Below, piece by piece: positions 1-6,525 of a stretch of 62,383 nt of DNA (positions are counted from its first letter, which is position 1; each line of letters opens with the position of its first letter). Both the position numbers and the translations under genes were made by a program. This DNA comes from Candidatus Latescibacterota bacterium (GTDB taxonomy: Bacteria; Latescibacterota; UBA2968): NCBI GenBank assembly GCA_022823725.1, contig JAJEHL010000020.1:1-62383 (forward strand), read 5' to 3'. The notes below the pieces were generated by a model. It saw only the letters and a program-made list of their open reading frames with translations. It was not told the DNA's origin and ran no database searches.

Positions 1-1
1 A

Positions 2-94
2 CCACTTATTGTTAAAGAACGAAAACGCAAGTTGGCGCAGGCAAAATGCTTGCGTGCCCAACTCAGAAGCATCAAACCCGTTACCCAGTTGTAG
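2..94 (+). CDS. possible C-terminal end of a truncated upstream gene
   Basis: The second forward frame is open from the window edge and ends at a TAG. It gives about 30 residues with a very basic stretch (VKERKRKLAQAKCLRAQLRS). This could be the tail of a gene entering from the left, but the piece is too short to name. Random open frame is equally possible. Confidence 0.2.
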   Translation, partial: PLIVKERKRKLAQAKCLRAQLRSIKPVTQL

Positions 95-126
95 CTTAAC
101 GACAACTCTCAAAATTCCACTTTACT

Positions 127-455
127 TTGAACCACTACAATACCTCGATAGCATTTGGAAAGCGTTGTCGTGAAGCTGGCGTACGTCCCTCAATGGGGTC
201 TGCTGGCGACTGCTATGACAACGCACTGTGCGAGAGCTTCTTCGCCACGCTTGAATGCGAGTTGATCAACCGCCGTTGCTTCCGTACGCATAAGGAAGCG
301 CGCTTGGCCATCTTCTCTTACATTGAAGGATGGTATAATTCGCATCGCAGGCATTCTTCCATCGCCTATCATGCGCCGATAGCTTATGAAAAACTGCATC
401 AATCACAGGCTTGGAACACAAGCCCTAAATACTCTACCTAAACGGGGTAACTCCA
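127..455 (+). pseudogene. IS3-family transposase OrfB remnant with right IS end
   Basis: The reading frame encodes about 104 residues matching the C-terminal end of an IS3-family OrfB integrase core: GDCYDNALCESFFATLECEL and the WYNSHRRHSSI segment just before the end. The conserved late Glu of the DDE triad would lie in the CESFF segment. An in-frame stop at 97-99 and the lack of the upstream catalytic Asp region show that only the 3' third of the gene is left. The sequence after the stop codon (437-455, ending AACTCCA) has the look of an IS terminal inverted repeat ending in CA. No left end is visible, so this is a decayed or rearranged copy and is not expected to be active. Confidence 0.8.
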
Positions 456-468
456 GCCATTTGAATTT

Positions 469-855
469 GTGATTGATGGACCTCCTGTTTCTCAACAAGC
501 AAGGCGCAGAGCAAGACTGCGAGATTGGATCAGTAAAGTTGAAAATGAAGCGAAGAGTCATTGGCCAGAGGATGAGTTGCCAGTTGACGATTCGGTTATG
601 GTAAAAATTACGTATTTCTACGAAGATATACCCGTAGATGTAGATAACATAAGCAAACCCATCTTAGATGCTTTGACAGGCGTGATTTTTGAAGATGATT
701 CTCAGGTAACGGATCTGTTGTGTCGAAAACGAAGGTTGGGGAATATAAGAGTCGAAATTTCCTCTGATATTTTTCTTACACAATTAGATCGAGGAAATGA
801 ATTTTTATTTATTGTCGTTCAGGATGCTCCTGATCAGGAGGTGTTCAATGGCTGA
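469..855 (+). CDS. RusA-like Holliday-junction resolvase, 5' end displaced by an IS
   Basis: The family resolves Holliday junctions as a dimer using clustered aspartates. Here the signature is DVDNISKPILDAL (about residues 57-69) followed by EDDSQV (75-80). D57, D59 and D76/D77 have the spacing of the metal-binding acidic residues, and K63 is the conserved lysine. The listed start is a GTG inside the normal N-terminal strand; the frame stays open upstream to 451 and reads PFEFVIDGPP, as expected for the family. The normal start codon therefore seems to have been lost where the IS ends at about 455. The 3' end overlaps the next gene by 8 nt, so the two were co-translated. RusA genes usually come from prophages or mobile islands. 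Whether this copy is still expressed is unclear. Confidence 0.75.
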   Translation: MIDGPPVSQQARRRARLRDWISKVENEAKSHWPEDELPVDDSVMVKITYFYEDIPVDVDNISKPILDALTGVIFEDDSQVTDLLCRKRRLGNIRVEISSDIFLTQLDRGNEFLFIVVQDAPDQEVFNG

Positions 856-1525
856 CTTAACTGCTCGTGAAAGAGGAAGACTGAGTGTTCAGAAAGTTGG
901 ACAAGCATATCGCGACAAAGGCTATGATGTGTTGATAGCACCCCGAGGCGACCAATTACCTGATTTTTTGCAGGCATTTCGGCCAGATTTGATTGCACAT
1001 AAAGGCGATGAACATATTGTGGTCGAAGTAAAATTGCGTGGGCGGGTTTCTGATTTTCCTCAAGTGAATGAATTGGCAAAAGTTGTCAGAAACGAGGCTG
1101 ACTGGAAATTTGAGTTGTTTCTATTGGGACCAGAAAATTCATTTTTTGTGGACGGGGCTTCACCGCTCACAGTTGAAGAAATTCGCTCAAAAAGGAAAGA
1201 AGTAGCTTTATTTGTGGAAAGTGGACATTTAGAAGCTGCATTTCTCCTGGGTTGGTCTTTGGTGGAAGCGATTTTGAGAAGCCTGGCGGTGAAAGAGGGA
1301 ATAGAGGGTGAGACTGCAACGCCCGATTATCTGCTTAAGCAAATGACTTTTGAAGGGATCATTGCGCGAGAAACATATCATGCTCTCAAACACGCACAGC
1401 AAACGCGAAATGCGATTGCTCACGGTTTTAAGTCGTCGCAACTTACTGTTGAGACGGTACAGGAATTGATTGATTTGATTGATGGGGAGTTGTTACAGGA
1501 ATTGGATAATGTGGCAGAGGATTAG
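848..1525 (+). CDS. PD-(D/E)XK nuclease-like / HEPN-like two-domain protein
   Basis: The 225-residue product appears to have two parts. Residues about 12-100 contain RPDLIA followed by IVVEVKLRG, giving D47 and E60-x-K62, the core of a PD-(D/E)XK nuclease of the Mrr/archaeal-resolvase type. Residues about 115-220 are helical and contain TRNAIAHGF, in which R187-x4-H192 matches the Rx4-6H motif of HEPN ribonucleases. Start ATG was chosen because AGGAGG lies just upstream; the frame opens earlier but without a ribosome site. It overlaps the RusA-like gene, so both may act on nucleic acid in a mobile-element or anti-phage role. That role is inference. The fusion is not one I can name with certainty, though REase-HEPN proteins are known. 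Confidence 0.6.
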   Translation: MADLTARERGRLSVQKVGQAYRDKGYDVLIAPRGDQLPDFLQAFRPDLIAHKGDEHIVVEVKLRGRVSDFPQVNELAKVVRNEADWKFELFLLGPENSFFVDGASPLTVEEIRSKRKEVALFVESGHLEAAFLLGWSLVEAILRSLAVKEGIEGETATPDYLLKQMTFEGIIARETYHALKHAQQTRNAIAHGFKSSQLTVETVQELIDLIDGELLQELDNVAED

Positions 1526-1646
1526 TACACGCCAGTCAGAGTTTGGCTAAAAGTTAGAATGGAATAGGACCGTTGCTGATCTTCCTACATTGGAGAATTT
1601 CTCTTTTATATCTATTTTGGGTATCTTGATTTCGGAAATAGAGGAG

Positions 1647-1916
1647 TTAAACAATTTCAGTGTCAACCAGGTGTTTGTAATAGTTTTCCTTCGACATATT
1701 ACAGGATGCAATTTTTCGGTATTGACTTATTGAAACATGTAGTTGGCGACAAATGGTTTTCAAAAGTCCATCTCCAATATCTTGAGTGCCGCGGCTTACA
1801 ACCGTCCTTACACGTACTTTTCCAGCGTCAAATATCCATATTTCATGTTTTCTTCCTTCTTTTTTAACAAATTTGAGCTTTCTCAGTACCTTTCTTCGGT
1901 GTTCTTTCACATTCAT
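1647..1916 (-). CDS. hicA: HicA-like toxin (mRNA interferase fold)
   Basis: HicA toxins are small double-stranded-RNA-binding-fold ribonucleases that cut mRNA and are neutralised by HicB. This 89-residue protein has the pattern: KLKFVKKEGRKHEIWIF with a histidine at position 24, where the catalytic His sits in HicA, then DIGDGLLKTICRQLHVS, matching the family's D-I-x-x-G-L-L-x-x-I helix. It runs about 20 residues longer at the C terminus than typical HicA. It overlaps the upstream HicB-like gene by 4 nt (ATGA), the usual arrangement of a co-translated pair. The usual GxSH loop is altered to GRKH, so the assignment is good but not certain. Confidence 0.65.
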   Translation of the reverse strand: MNVKEHRRKVLRKLKFVKKEGRKHEIWIFDAGKVRVRTVVSRGTQDIGDGLLKTICRQLHVSISQYRKIASCNMSKENYYKHLVDTEIV

Positions 1917-2335
1917 ACTCCGAAAACCTTTTTCAAGAATTGATATCGTCTTTTCTGATATGGAGAAATGTTATCAGAAATATTTTTTTCGTCTGAAAGT
2001 TCATCAATAACAATCTCTGTTAAACACTCTAATGCTTCTTCCAAATCATCACTACTACCCGCGATAATGTCTGGGAAATCCTTAAAATATACCGCCCAAG
2101 ACCCATCTGGAAATTCTTCAAAAATGATAGGCCAATGTCCGGAAGGCAGGGGTAAATCAATTTGAAATTCATGGACTGGAGAAGATATACCTTGTCCTTG
2201 ATTTTTTTTTGCAAAAGGCAACTTATGCGCTATCAGTCTTTCATTGTTGTCATCCGTAAGTCGATTTCTCCACCAATGATAAAGGAAGCGAGAGGCAGTG
2301 TTCTCTTCTGATAGCACATTCTCTGCTTTTTCCAT
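1913..2335 (-). CDS. hicB: HicB-like antitoxin
   Basis: The C-terminal half (about residues 68-115) carries the HicB partial RNase H fold: FEEFPDGSWAVYFKDFPDI followed by AGSSDDLEEALECL, the classic strand-strand-helix with the G-x-S/T-x-E-E-A-L motif. The N-terminal 60 residues are not recognised. HicB proteins bind and mask HicA and often repress their own promoter through a separate DNA-binding segment. Here the antitoxin gene comes first, followed by the toxin with a 4-nt overlap. The start has a clear ribosome site (AAGGAG) 8-12 nt upstream. A 17-bp palindrome at 2423-2439 upstream could be the operator. Confidence 0.65.
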   Translation of the reverse strand: MEKAENVLSEENTASRFLYHWWRNRLTDDNNERLIAHKLPFAKKNQGQGISSPVHEFQIDLPLPSGHWPIIFEEFPDGSWAVYFKDFPDIIAGSSDDLEEALECLTEIVIDELSDEKNISDNISPYQKRRYQFLKKVFGV

Positions 2336-2422
2336 ACACCTGTCTCCTTGTATGCGCCTATTGGCGCGTGGCTTCTGCTGTGTATGCGCGGATTGCGCTG
2401 TATTTTGAAGGATAAAAAACTG

Positions 2423-2439
2423 CTTGACATAAAGTCAAG
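2423..2439. promoter_or_regulatory. palindromic operator candidate upstream of hicBA
   Basis: CTTGAC-ATAAA-GTCAAG is a perfect 6-bp inverted repeat lying about 90 nt upstream of the HicB-like start. On the minus strand it includes TTGACT, which could serve as a -35 element with a weak TTATCC-like -10 about 17 nt further on. This fits an autoregulated toxin-antitoxin promoter. Function is inferred. Confidence 0.4.
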
Positions 2440-2513
2440 TAACTTTTTGCATGTACAGCATTTCGGCACTACCCTACATAAGCCCCTTTTTTGAAATAAG
2501 CAAACATCCTTTT

Positions 2514-2864
2514 TTAGCGTGTTACATATCTGGGGCGATTGATTGCTTCTGCGACCTGGATGTGCGCTACATCCTCGGTTTTGGGACGTACGACGATGTC
2601 GATGTCCCGGTCTAATGCCCGCAGGAAAGACAACAGACGCTCGATAGAAAATCCGCCCAGTCGTCCGTTTTTGAGAGCTGAAACTTTGGGTTGGTCAATG
2701 CCGAGAACACCTGCGGCTTTTTTTTGCGTCCAACCTTTTTGTTGGATGATTTTACTGATTTGAATTGCCAAGTCTGATTTTGCCAATTCTTCATCAGGAC
2801 GATCAAATCCCAGGTCCTTAAAAACGTTGCCGGATCCTACGGTGTAGTTTGCTTTTTCGCTCAT
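2514..2864 (-). CDS. XRE-family antitoxin-like regulator (HigA/COG5606 type), no adjacent toxin
   Basis: The 116-residue product has an XRE helix-turn-helix at about residues 30-85: IISKIIQQKGWTQKKAAGVLG, then DQPKVSALKNGRLGGFS as the recognition region, followed by SIERLLSFLRALDRDIDIVV. This layout matches antitoxins that partner with Gp49/HigB-type toxins. In those systems the toxin gene lies directly upstream, but the upstream space here is only the divergent promoter region before the sulfatase. No toxin-sized frame is seen, so the gene is solitary. Three half-site repeats (2891-2930) in that region are likely its operator, and it could therefore influence the sulfatase operon. That link is inferred. 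Confidence 0.75.
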   Translation of the reverse strand: MSEKANYTVGSGNVFKDLGFDRPDEELAKSDLAIQISKIIQQKGWTQKKAAGVLGIDQPKVSALKNGRLGGFSIERLLSFLRALDRDIDIVVRPKTEDVAHIQVAEAINRPRYVTR

Positions 2865-2890
2865 GTTCTATTTTTTCAGTATTTTTGTGG

Positions 2891-2930
2891 TTTAGCATAC
2901 ATAAGACATAATATGCTAAATTCAGCATAT
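2891..2930. promoter_or_regulatory. three half-site operator between XRE regulator and sulfatase
   Basis: Three copies of a 10-bp half site TTYAGCATAY are present: 2891-2900 forward, 2911-2920 reverse, 2921-2930 forward. The first pair forms TTTAGCAT...ATGCTAAA (8-bp arms), the second pair ATATGCT...AGCATAT (7-bp arms, 6-nt loop). It sits 27 nt from the regulator start and 33 nt from the sulfatase start, a good place for a repressor dimer to bind. Confidence 0.55.
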
Positions 2931-2963
2931 TTATGCAAGTTCATTTTTTTAGGAGAGATAGCA

Positions 2964-4352
2964 ATGTCGCGTCAACCAAATATTGTAGTTATTATTACGG
3001 ATCAACAGCGCACGGATACGATGGCGTGTTATGGCAATGAGTGGATTCAGTCGCCGCATCACGACGCGCTGGCTGAGCGCAGTTTTGTTTTTGAGAATGC
3101 TTATGTGACGCAGGCGGTTTGTACGCCGGCGCGGGGGTCGTTGATTACCGGGCTTTATCCGCATTCGCATGGGTGTGTAGTCAATGGGATTCCGCTGAGG
3201 GAGGAGACGTTGTCCATCGCGGAGATGATGCCCGATACGTACCGCAAGGGGTATGTGGGTAAGTGGCATCTGGGAGATGATGGCAACTGTCAGCACGGGT
3301 TTGACGAGTGGTGCAGTATTGCGGATGGGTGTGGGTATCACCAGTGGGTGCTGGATCAGGGCTTTGTGCCGGATGTGCCCAATAGATTTACGCCCCAGCA
3401 ACGTGCGGAGATGCCGGCGTCCGCGCAGATTGGGGCTTATGTGGGCGCGGAGTCCGAGCGGTTTATTCGCGAGCATACGGGGCGGCCATGGCTGCTCGTT
3501 GCCAGTACGTTTGAGCCGCATCCGCCTTATCGGGGACCTTATGACGGGTTGTACGATCCCGAGGAGATTCCGGTGGGACCGACATTTTTGAAGCATCCAG
3601 AGGGGCATTCGCTGTTTAACCGGGTGCGTTCGGATTTTTATCGCAATACCACGGATGCGCGGGTCGTGGCGGAAGATATGACGCGGGATGAGAATTGGCG
3701 GAAGTTGCGGGCGCAGTATTTGGGCAATGTGAAAATTGTGGATGATGCGATTGGCAGGATGGTGCAGGCGCTGGATGAGACGGGTCAGATGGGGAATACG
3801 ATTTTTGTGTTTACGAGCGATCACGGCGAGATGGCGGGCGATCACCGCATGTGGGAGAAGCGGGCGTTTTACGAGGAGTCGGCGCGGGTTCCGTTTTTGA
3901 TGCATGTGCCGTGGTTGAATGCGGAGCAGACGCGGGTGGATGGGGTGTTTGGTCACGCGGATCTGGTTCCGACGCTTTTGGATCTGGCAGGGCTGCCGAT
4001 TCCAGACCAGTGTCAGGGTGAGAGTGTGGCAGGTGCGTTGACGGGTGAGCGCGATTTGAAGGCGCACATGGCGTTTATGGAGTGGAATGGGATTGGCGAC
4101 CGCAATTTGGGAACTCCCGATATCAATTTGGTGGCGACGCTGCCGTGGCGTTGTGTTGTGACGGGCGACCGGTGGAAGTTGAATTTGTGTGCGGGCGATC
4201 AGTGCGAGTTGTTCGATTTGAATACCGATCCTTTTGAGGAGAATAATTTGTTCGATGCGCCCGAGCACCGGGATCGCGTTCGCAGTATGGCGGCGGCGAT
4301 TCGCTTGTGGCAGCACGAGACGGGTGATACGGCACCTTTGCCGAGTATTTGA
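2964..4352 (+). CDS. sulfatase (formylglycine-type, type I)
   Basis: Type I sulfatases hydrolyse sulfate esters using a formylglycine made from a Cys in C-x-P-x-R. The motif VCTPARGSLITG is present with Cys at residue 53. The N-terminal metal-binding strand PNIVVIITDQQRTDT, the FTSDHGEMAGDH segment (metal and substrate ligands) and the GKWHLG motif all fit an intact enzyme of 462 residues. There is no signal peptide, so it is predicted to be cytoplasmic or exported in another way. The start was set at the ATG after AGGAGA, not the earlier in-frame ATG. It leads an apparent operon with an isomerase-like protein and an MFS transporter, and a PL8 lyase follows, suggesting a sulfated-glycan substrate. 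The exact substrate cannot be told from sequence. Confidence 0.92.
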   Translation: MSRQPNIVVIITDQQRTDTMACYGNEWIQSPHHDALAERSFVFENAYVTQAVCTPARGSLITGLYPHSHGCVVNGIPLREETLSIAEMMPDTYRKGYVGKWHLGDDGNCQHGFDEWCSIADGCGYHQWVLDQGFVPDVPNRFTPQQRAEMPASAQIGAYVGAESERFIREHTGRPWLLVASTFEPHPPYRGPYDGLYDPEEIPVGPTFLKHPEGHSLFNRVRSDFYRNTTDARVVAEDMTRDENWRKLRAQYLGNVKIVDDAIGRMVQALDETGQMGNTIFVFTSDHGEMAGDHRMWEKRAFYEESARVPFLMHVPWLNAEQTRVDGVFGHADLVPTLLDLAGLPIPDQCQGESVAGALTGERDLKAHMAFMEWNGIGDRNLGTPDINLVATLPWRCVVTGDRWKLNLCAGDQCELFDLNTDPFEENNLFDAPEHRDRVRSMAAAIRLWQHETGDTAPLPSI

Positions 4353-4363
4353 GGAGAATAAAA

Positions 4364-5185
4364 ATGGGTTTTTCGTATTGTTTGAATACGAGCACGATTC
4401 GCAATGAGGGTGTTTCTGTGGTCGATGCCATCGATATTGCGGCGGATGCGGGGTATGAGGGTATTGAGCCGTGGGTGGCAGAGATTGATGAGTGGGTTGC
4501 GGGGGGTGGGTCGCTGGTTGAGATACGCGATAGAGCGGTGGATAGGGGAATTCAGATTGTCAATTTGATCGCGTTTTTTGAGTGGTCGGTGCCAGAGGGT
4601 GAGGAGCGGGCAAAGGGGCTTGAGGAAGCGCGTCGCTGTTTTGATATGGCCGATGCGCTCAATTGCACGTATGTCGCGGCTCCGCCTTTTGGGATTCGAG
4701 ACCGGGATGTGGATTTGTTTTCTGTGGCGCGTCGCTATGGGGAGTTGATGGATGAGGTTGCCGGGTTTCAAGCGAAACCCCTGCTGGAGTTTTGGGGTAT
4801 TGCGCAGACCCTGGGTACGCTGGGCGAGGCTTTGCTGGTGGCGGCTGAATGTGGGCGGCCCGATACGGTGCTGCTGGCGGATGTGTATCATATGTACAAG
4901 GGGAGTGGACATTTTCACGGGCTGGAGCATCTGGGTCCGGGCAAGTTGGGGTTGGTGCATGTGAATGATTATCCGGCTTCGCCCGGGAGGGATACCGTAA
5001 CAGATGCGGATCGGGTTTATCCGGGGGATGGTTTGGCGCCGTGGTCAGAGATTGTGGCGGGGTTTGAGAATGTGGGGTATGAGGGGATGTTGTCTCTGGA
5101 GTTGTTTAATCCGAGTTATTGGGCAAAGGGTTCTGTTGCGGTCGCAGAAGAGGGGCTGGCAAAGCTCAAGGCGTGTGTGGAATGA
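4364..5185 (+). CDS. sugar phosphate isomerase/epimerase-like TIM-barrel protein
   Basis: The 273-residue product matches the AP endonuclease 2 / xylose isomerase-like barrel: GFSYCLNTSTIRN at the start, GYEGIEPWV, LEFWGIAQTL (metal-binding Glu), ADVYHMYKGSGHF (His-containing strand), GLVHVNDYPASPGR (H-x-N-D) and GYEGMLSLELFNP (final Glu). These are the usual metal ligands. The start follows GAGGAGAATAAAA just after the sulfatase stop (11-nt gap), and its stop overlaps the MFS start by ATGA. The reaction is probably isomerisation or epimerisation of a sugar or sugar acid released by the cluster. The specific substrate is unknown. Confidence 0.85.
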   Translation: MGFSYCLNTSTIRNEGVSVVDAIDIAADAGYEGIEPWVAEIDEWVAGGGSLVEIRDRAVDRGIQIVNLIAFFEWSVPEGEERAKGLEEARRCFDMADALNCTYVAAPPFGIRDRDVDLFSVARRYGELMDEVAGFQAKPLLEFWGIAQTLGTLGEALLVAAECGRPDTVLLADVYHMYKGSGHFHGLEHLGPGKLGLVHVNDYPASPGRDTVTDADRVYPGDGLAPWSEIVAGFENVGYEGMLSLELFNPSYWAKGSVAVAEEGLAKLKACVE

Positions 5186-6450
5186 GTTCCAAAACTGTTT
5201 TTGGCAATGCGCTGCCCGCGCGTGTGCCGTTTTATTACGGTTGGGTGGTTCTGATTTTTGCAGCGGTTGCGATGGTGGCGACGCTGCCGGGCAGGAGTGT
5301 TGGTATTGGTTTGATTACAGAGCCTTTGATCGCGGATCTGGGTATTTCCCGGCTCGATTTTGCCGAGAAGAATTTTTGGGCGACGATTTTGGGAGCGTTG
5401 TTCAATTTGGTCTGCGGTTTGGCGATTGATCGCCTTGGGGTTCGCGTTGTTGTGACGGGGGTGCTATTTGTTCTGAGTGCGGTGGTTCTGGGTTTTAGCC
5501 AGGTGGCAAGTGGTGGTATTGTTTTGCTCTTTTTGCTGGTTTTGATGCGGGGTGTGGGGCAGAGCGCGTTGTCTGTGGTTAGTTTGACGATGGTTGGCAA
5601 GTGGTTTGTGCGGCGGTTGAGTGTTGCGATGGGTATTTTTGCCGTGCTTATGAGTCTGGGTTTTGCGGTCGCTATTGTTGTTGCTGGCGATGTTGTGCTC
5701 AATCAGGGTTGGCGGGTTATGTGGTCGGGGTTGGGGTGGATTCTGATGGTGCTATCTGGTTTGTGCATGCTGTTTGTTCGTCGAGATCCGGAGGCGGTTG
5801 GGCTGGATACCGAGGTTGTGAAAGATGATGAGGCGCAGGAGCCGGTGATTGGATTTACGCTTGTACAGGCGTTGATGACACCGGCTTTTTATGTGTTTGC
5901 GATTGGGAGTGCGCTCTACAATCTGGTTATTGCGGGTGTGATGCTGTTCAATCAGTCTATATTGGGGGAGTTGGGGTTTGATGAGACGGTGTTTCAATAT
6001 GCGATGGCGGTGTTTATGGCGACGGGTTTGTTGGGGAATTTTACAGCGGGTTGGGCGGCGCGCCGATGGTCTTTGGGCAGGCTGATGACGGTTGCGATGC
6101 TGGCGGTTGGTGTTTATTTGCTCGCGTTTCCGCAGCTTAAAACGCCGGGGCAAGCGCTGACACATGCGGGGTTGCTCGGTTTTTCCGGGGGTGTGGTTTC
6201 GGTGATTTTTTTTACGGCGTGGGCAGATATTTTTGGCCGTCTTCATTTGGGTAAGATTCAGGGTGCGGCGCAGGTGTTTGCGGTTTTGGCTTCTGCGACG
6301 GGGCCGTGGTTTATTGAATCCATTTTTAGCTCTGCGGGGTCTTATGCACCCGCGTTTTACGCGCTGGCGCCAGCGGTGTTGCTGGTGGCTATTTTTGCAT
6401 GGTTTGTGTATATCCCCAGGCCAGAGGATGCGCCGGTATTAGGTCAGTAA
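5182..6450 (+). CDS. MFS transporter
   Basis: The product is about 422 residues with 12 predicted membrane segments. It starts with the FYYGWVVLIFAAVAMVAT helix seen in oxalate/formate-antiporter-like and monocarboxylate-like MFS members. The segment DRLGVRVVV between helices 2 and 3 corresponds to the MFS motif A region in altered form, and RRDPEAVGL follows helix 6, as in this subfamily. The ATGA overlap with the isomerase gene indicates translational coupling. In context it most likely imports an acidic sugar or oligosaccharide degradation product. Substrate prediction is inference. Confidence 0.85.
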   Translation: MSSKTVFGNALPARVPFYYGWVVLIFAAVAMVATLPGRSVGIGLITEPLIADLGISRLDFAEKNFWATILGALFNLVCGLAIDRLGVRVVVTGVLFVLSAVVLGFSQVASGGIVLLFLLVLMRGVGQSALSVVSLTMVGKWFVRRLSVAMGIFAVLMSLGFAVAIVVAGDVVLNQGWRVMWSGLGWILMVLSGLCMLFVRRDPEAVGLDTEVVKDDEAQEPVIGFTLVQALMTPAFYVFAIGSALYNLVIAGVMLFNQSILGELGFDETVFQYAMAVFMATGLLGNFTAGWAARRWSLGRLMTVAMLAVGVYLLAFPQLKTPGQALTHAGLLGFSGGVVSVIFFTAWADIFGRLHLGKIQGAAQVFAVLASATGPWFIESIFSSAGSYAPAFYALAPAVLLVAIFAWFVYIPRPEDAPVLGQ

Positions 6451-6467
6451 TTCAGAAGATTTTGGTT

Positions 6468-6499
6468 GTCATCGCGGCAGGGTTTTAGCCGCGATCCAG
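6468..6499 (+). repeat. palindromic intergenic repeat (short form)
   Basis: Arms ATCGCGGC and GCCGCGAT enclose a 9-nt AGGGTTTTA loop, followed by CCAG. This is the best example of a family found at least 12 times in this window, always between genes. It lies in the leader between the MFS gene and the PL8 lyase. Confidence 0.9.
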
Positions 6500-6525
6500 T
6501 CTCAAATAGTATTAGAGGAGTGCGT

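Noticed and set aside
2233-2469. 78-codon minus-strand frame overlapping the HicB-like start
   Set aside because: Overlaps the antitoxin gene and its promoter palindrome and has no recognisable features.
2949-4316. 455-codon minus-strand open frame opposite the sulfatase
   Set aside because: Basic, low-complexity composition and complete overlap with a gene having clear catalytic motifs.
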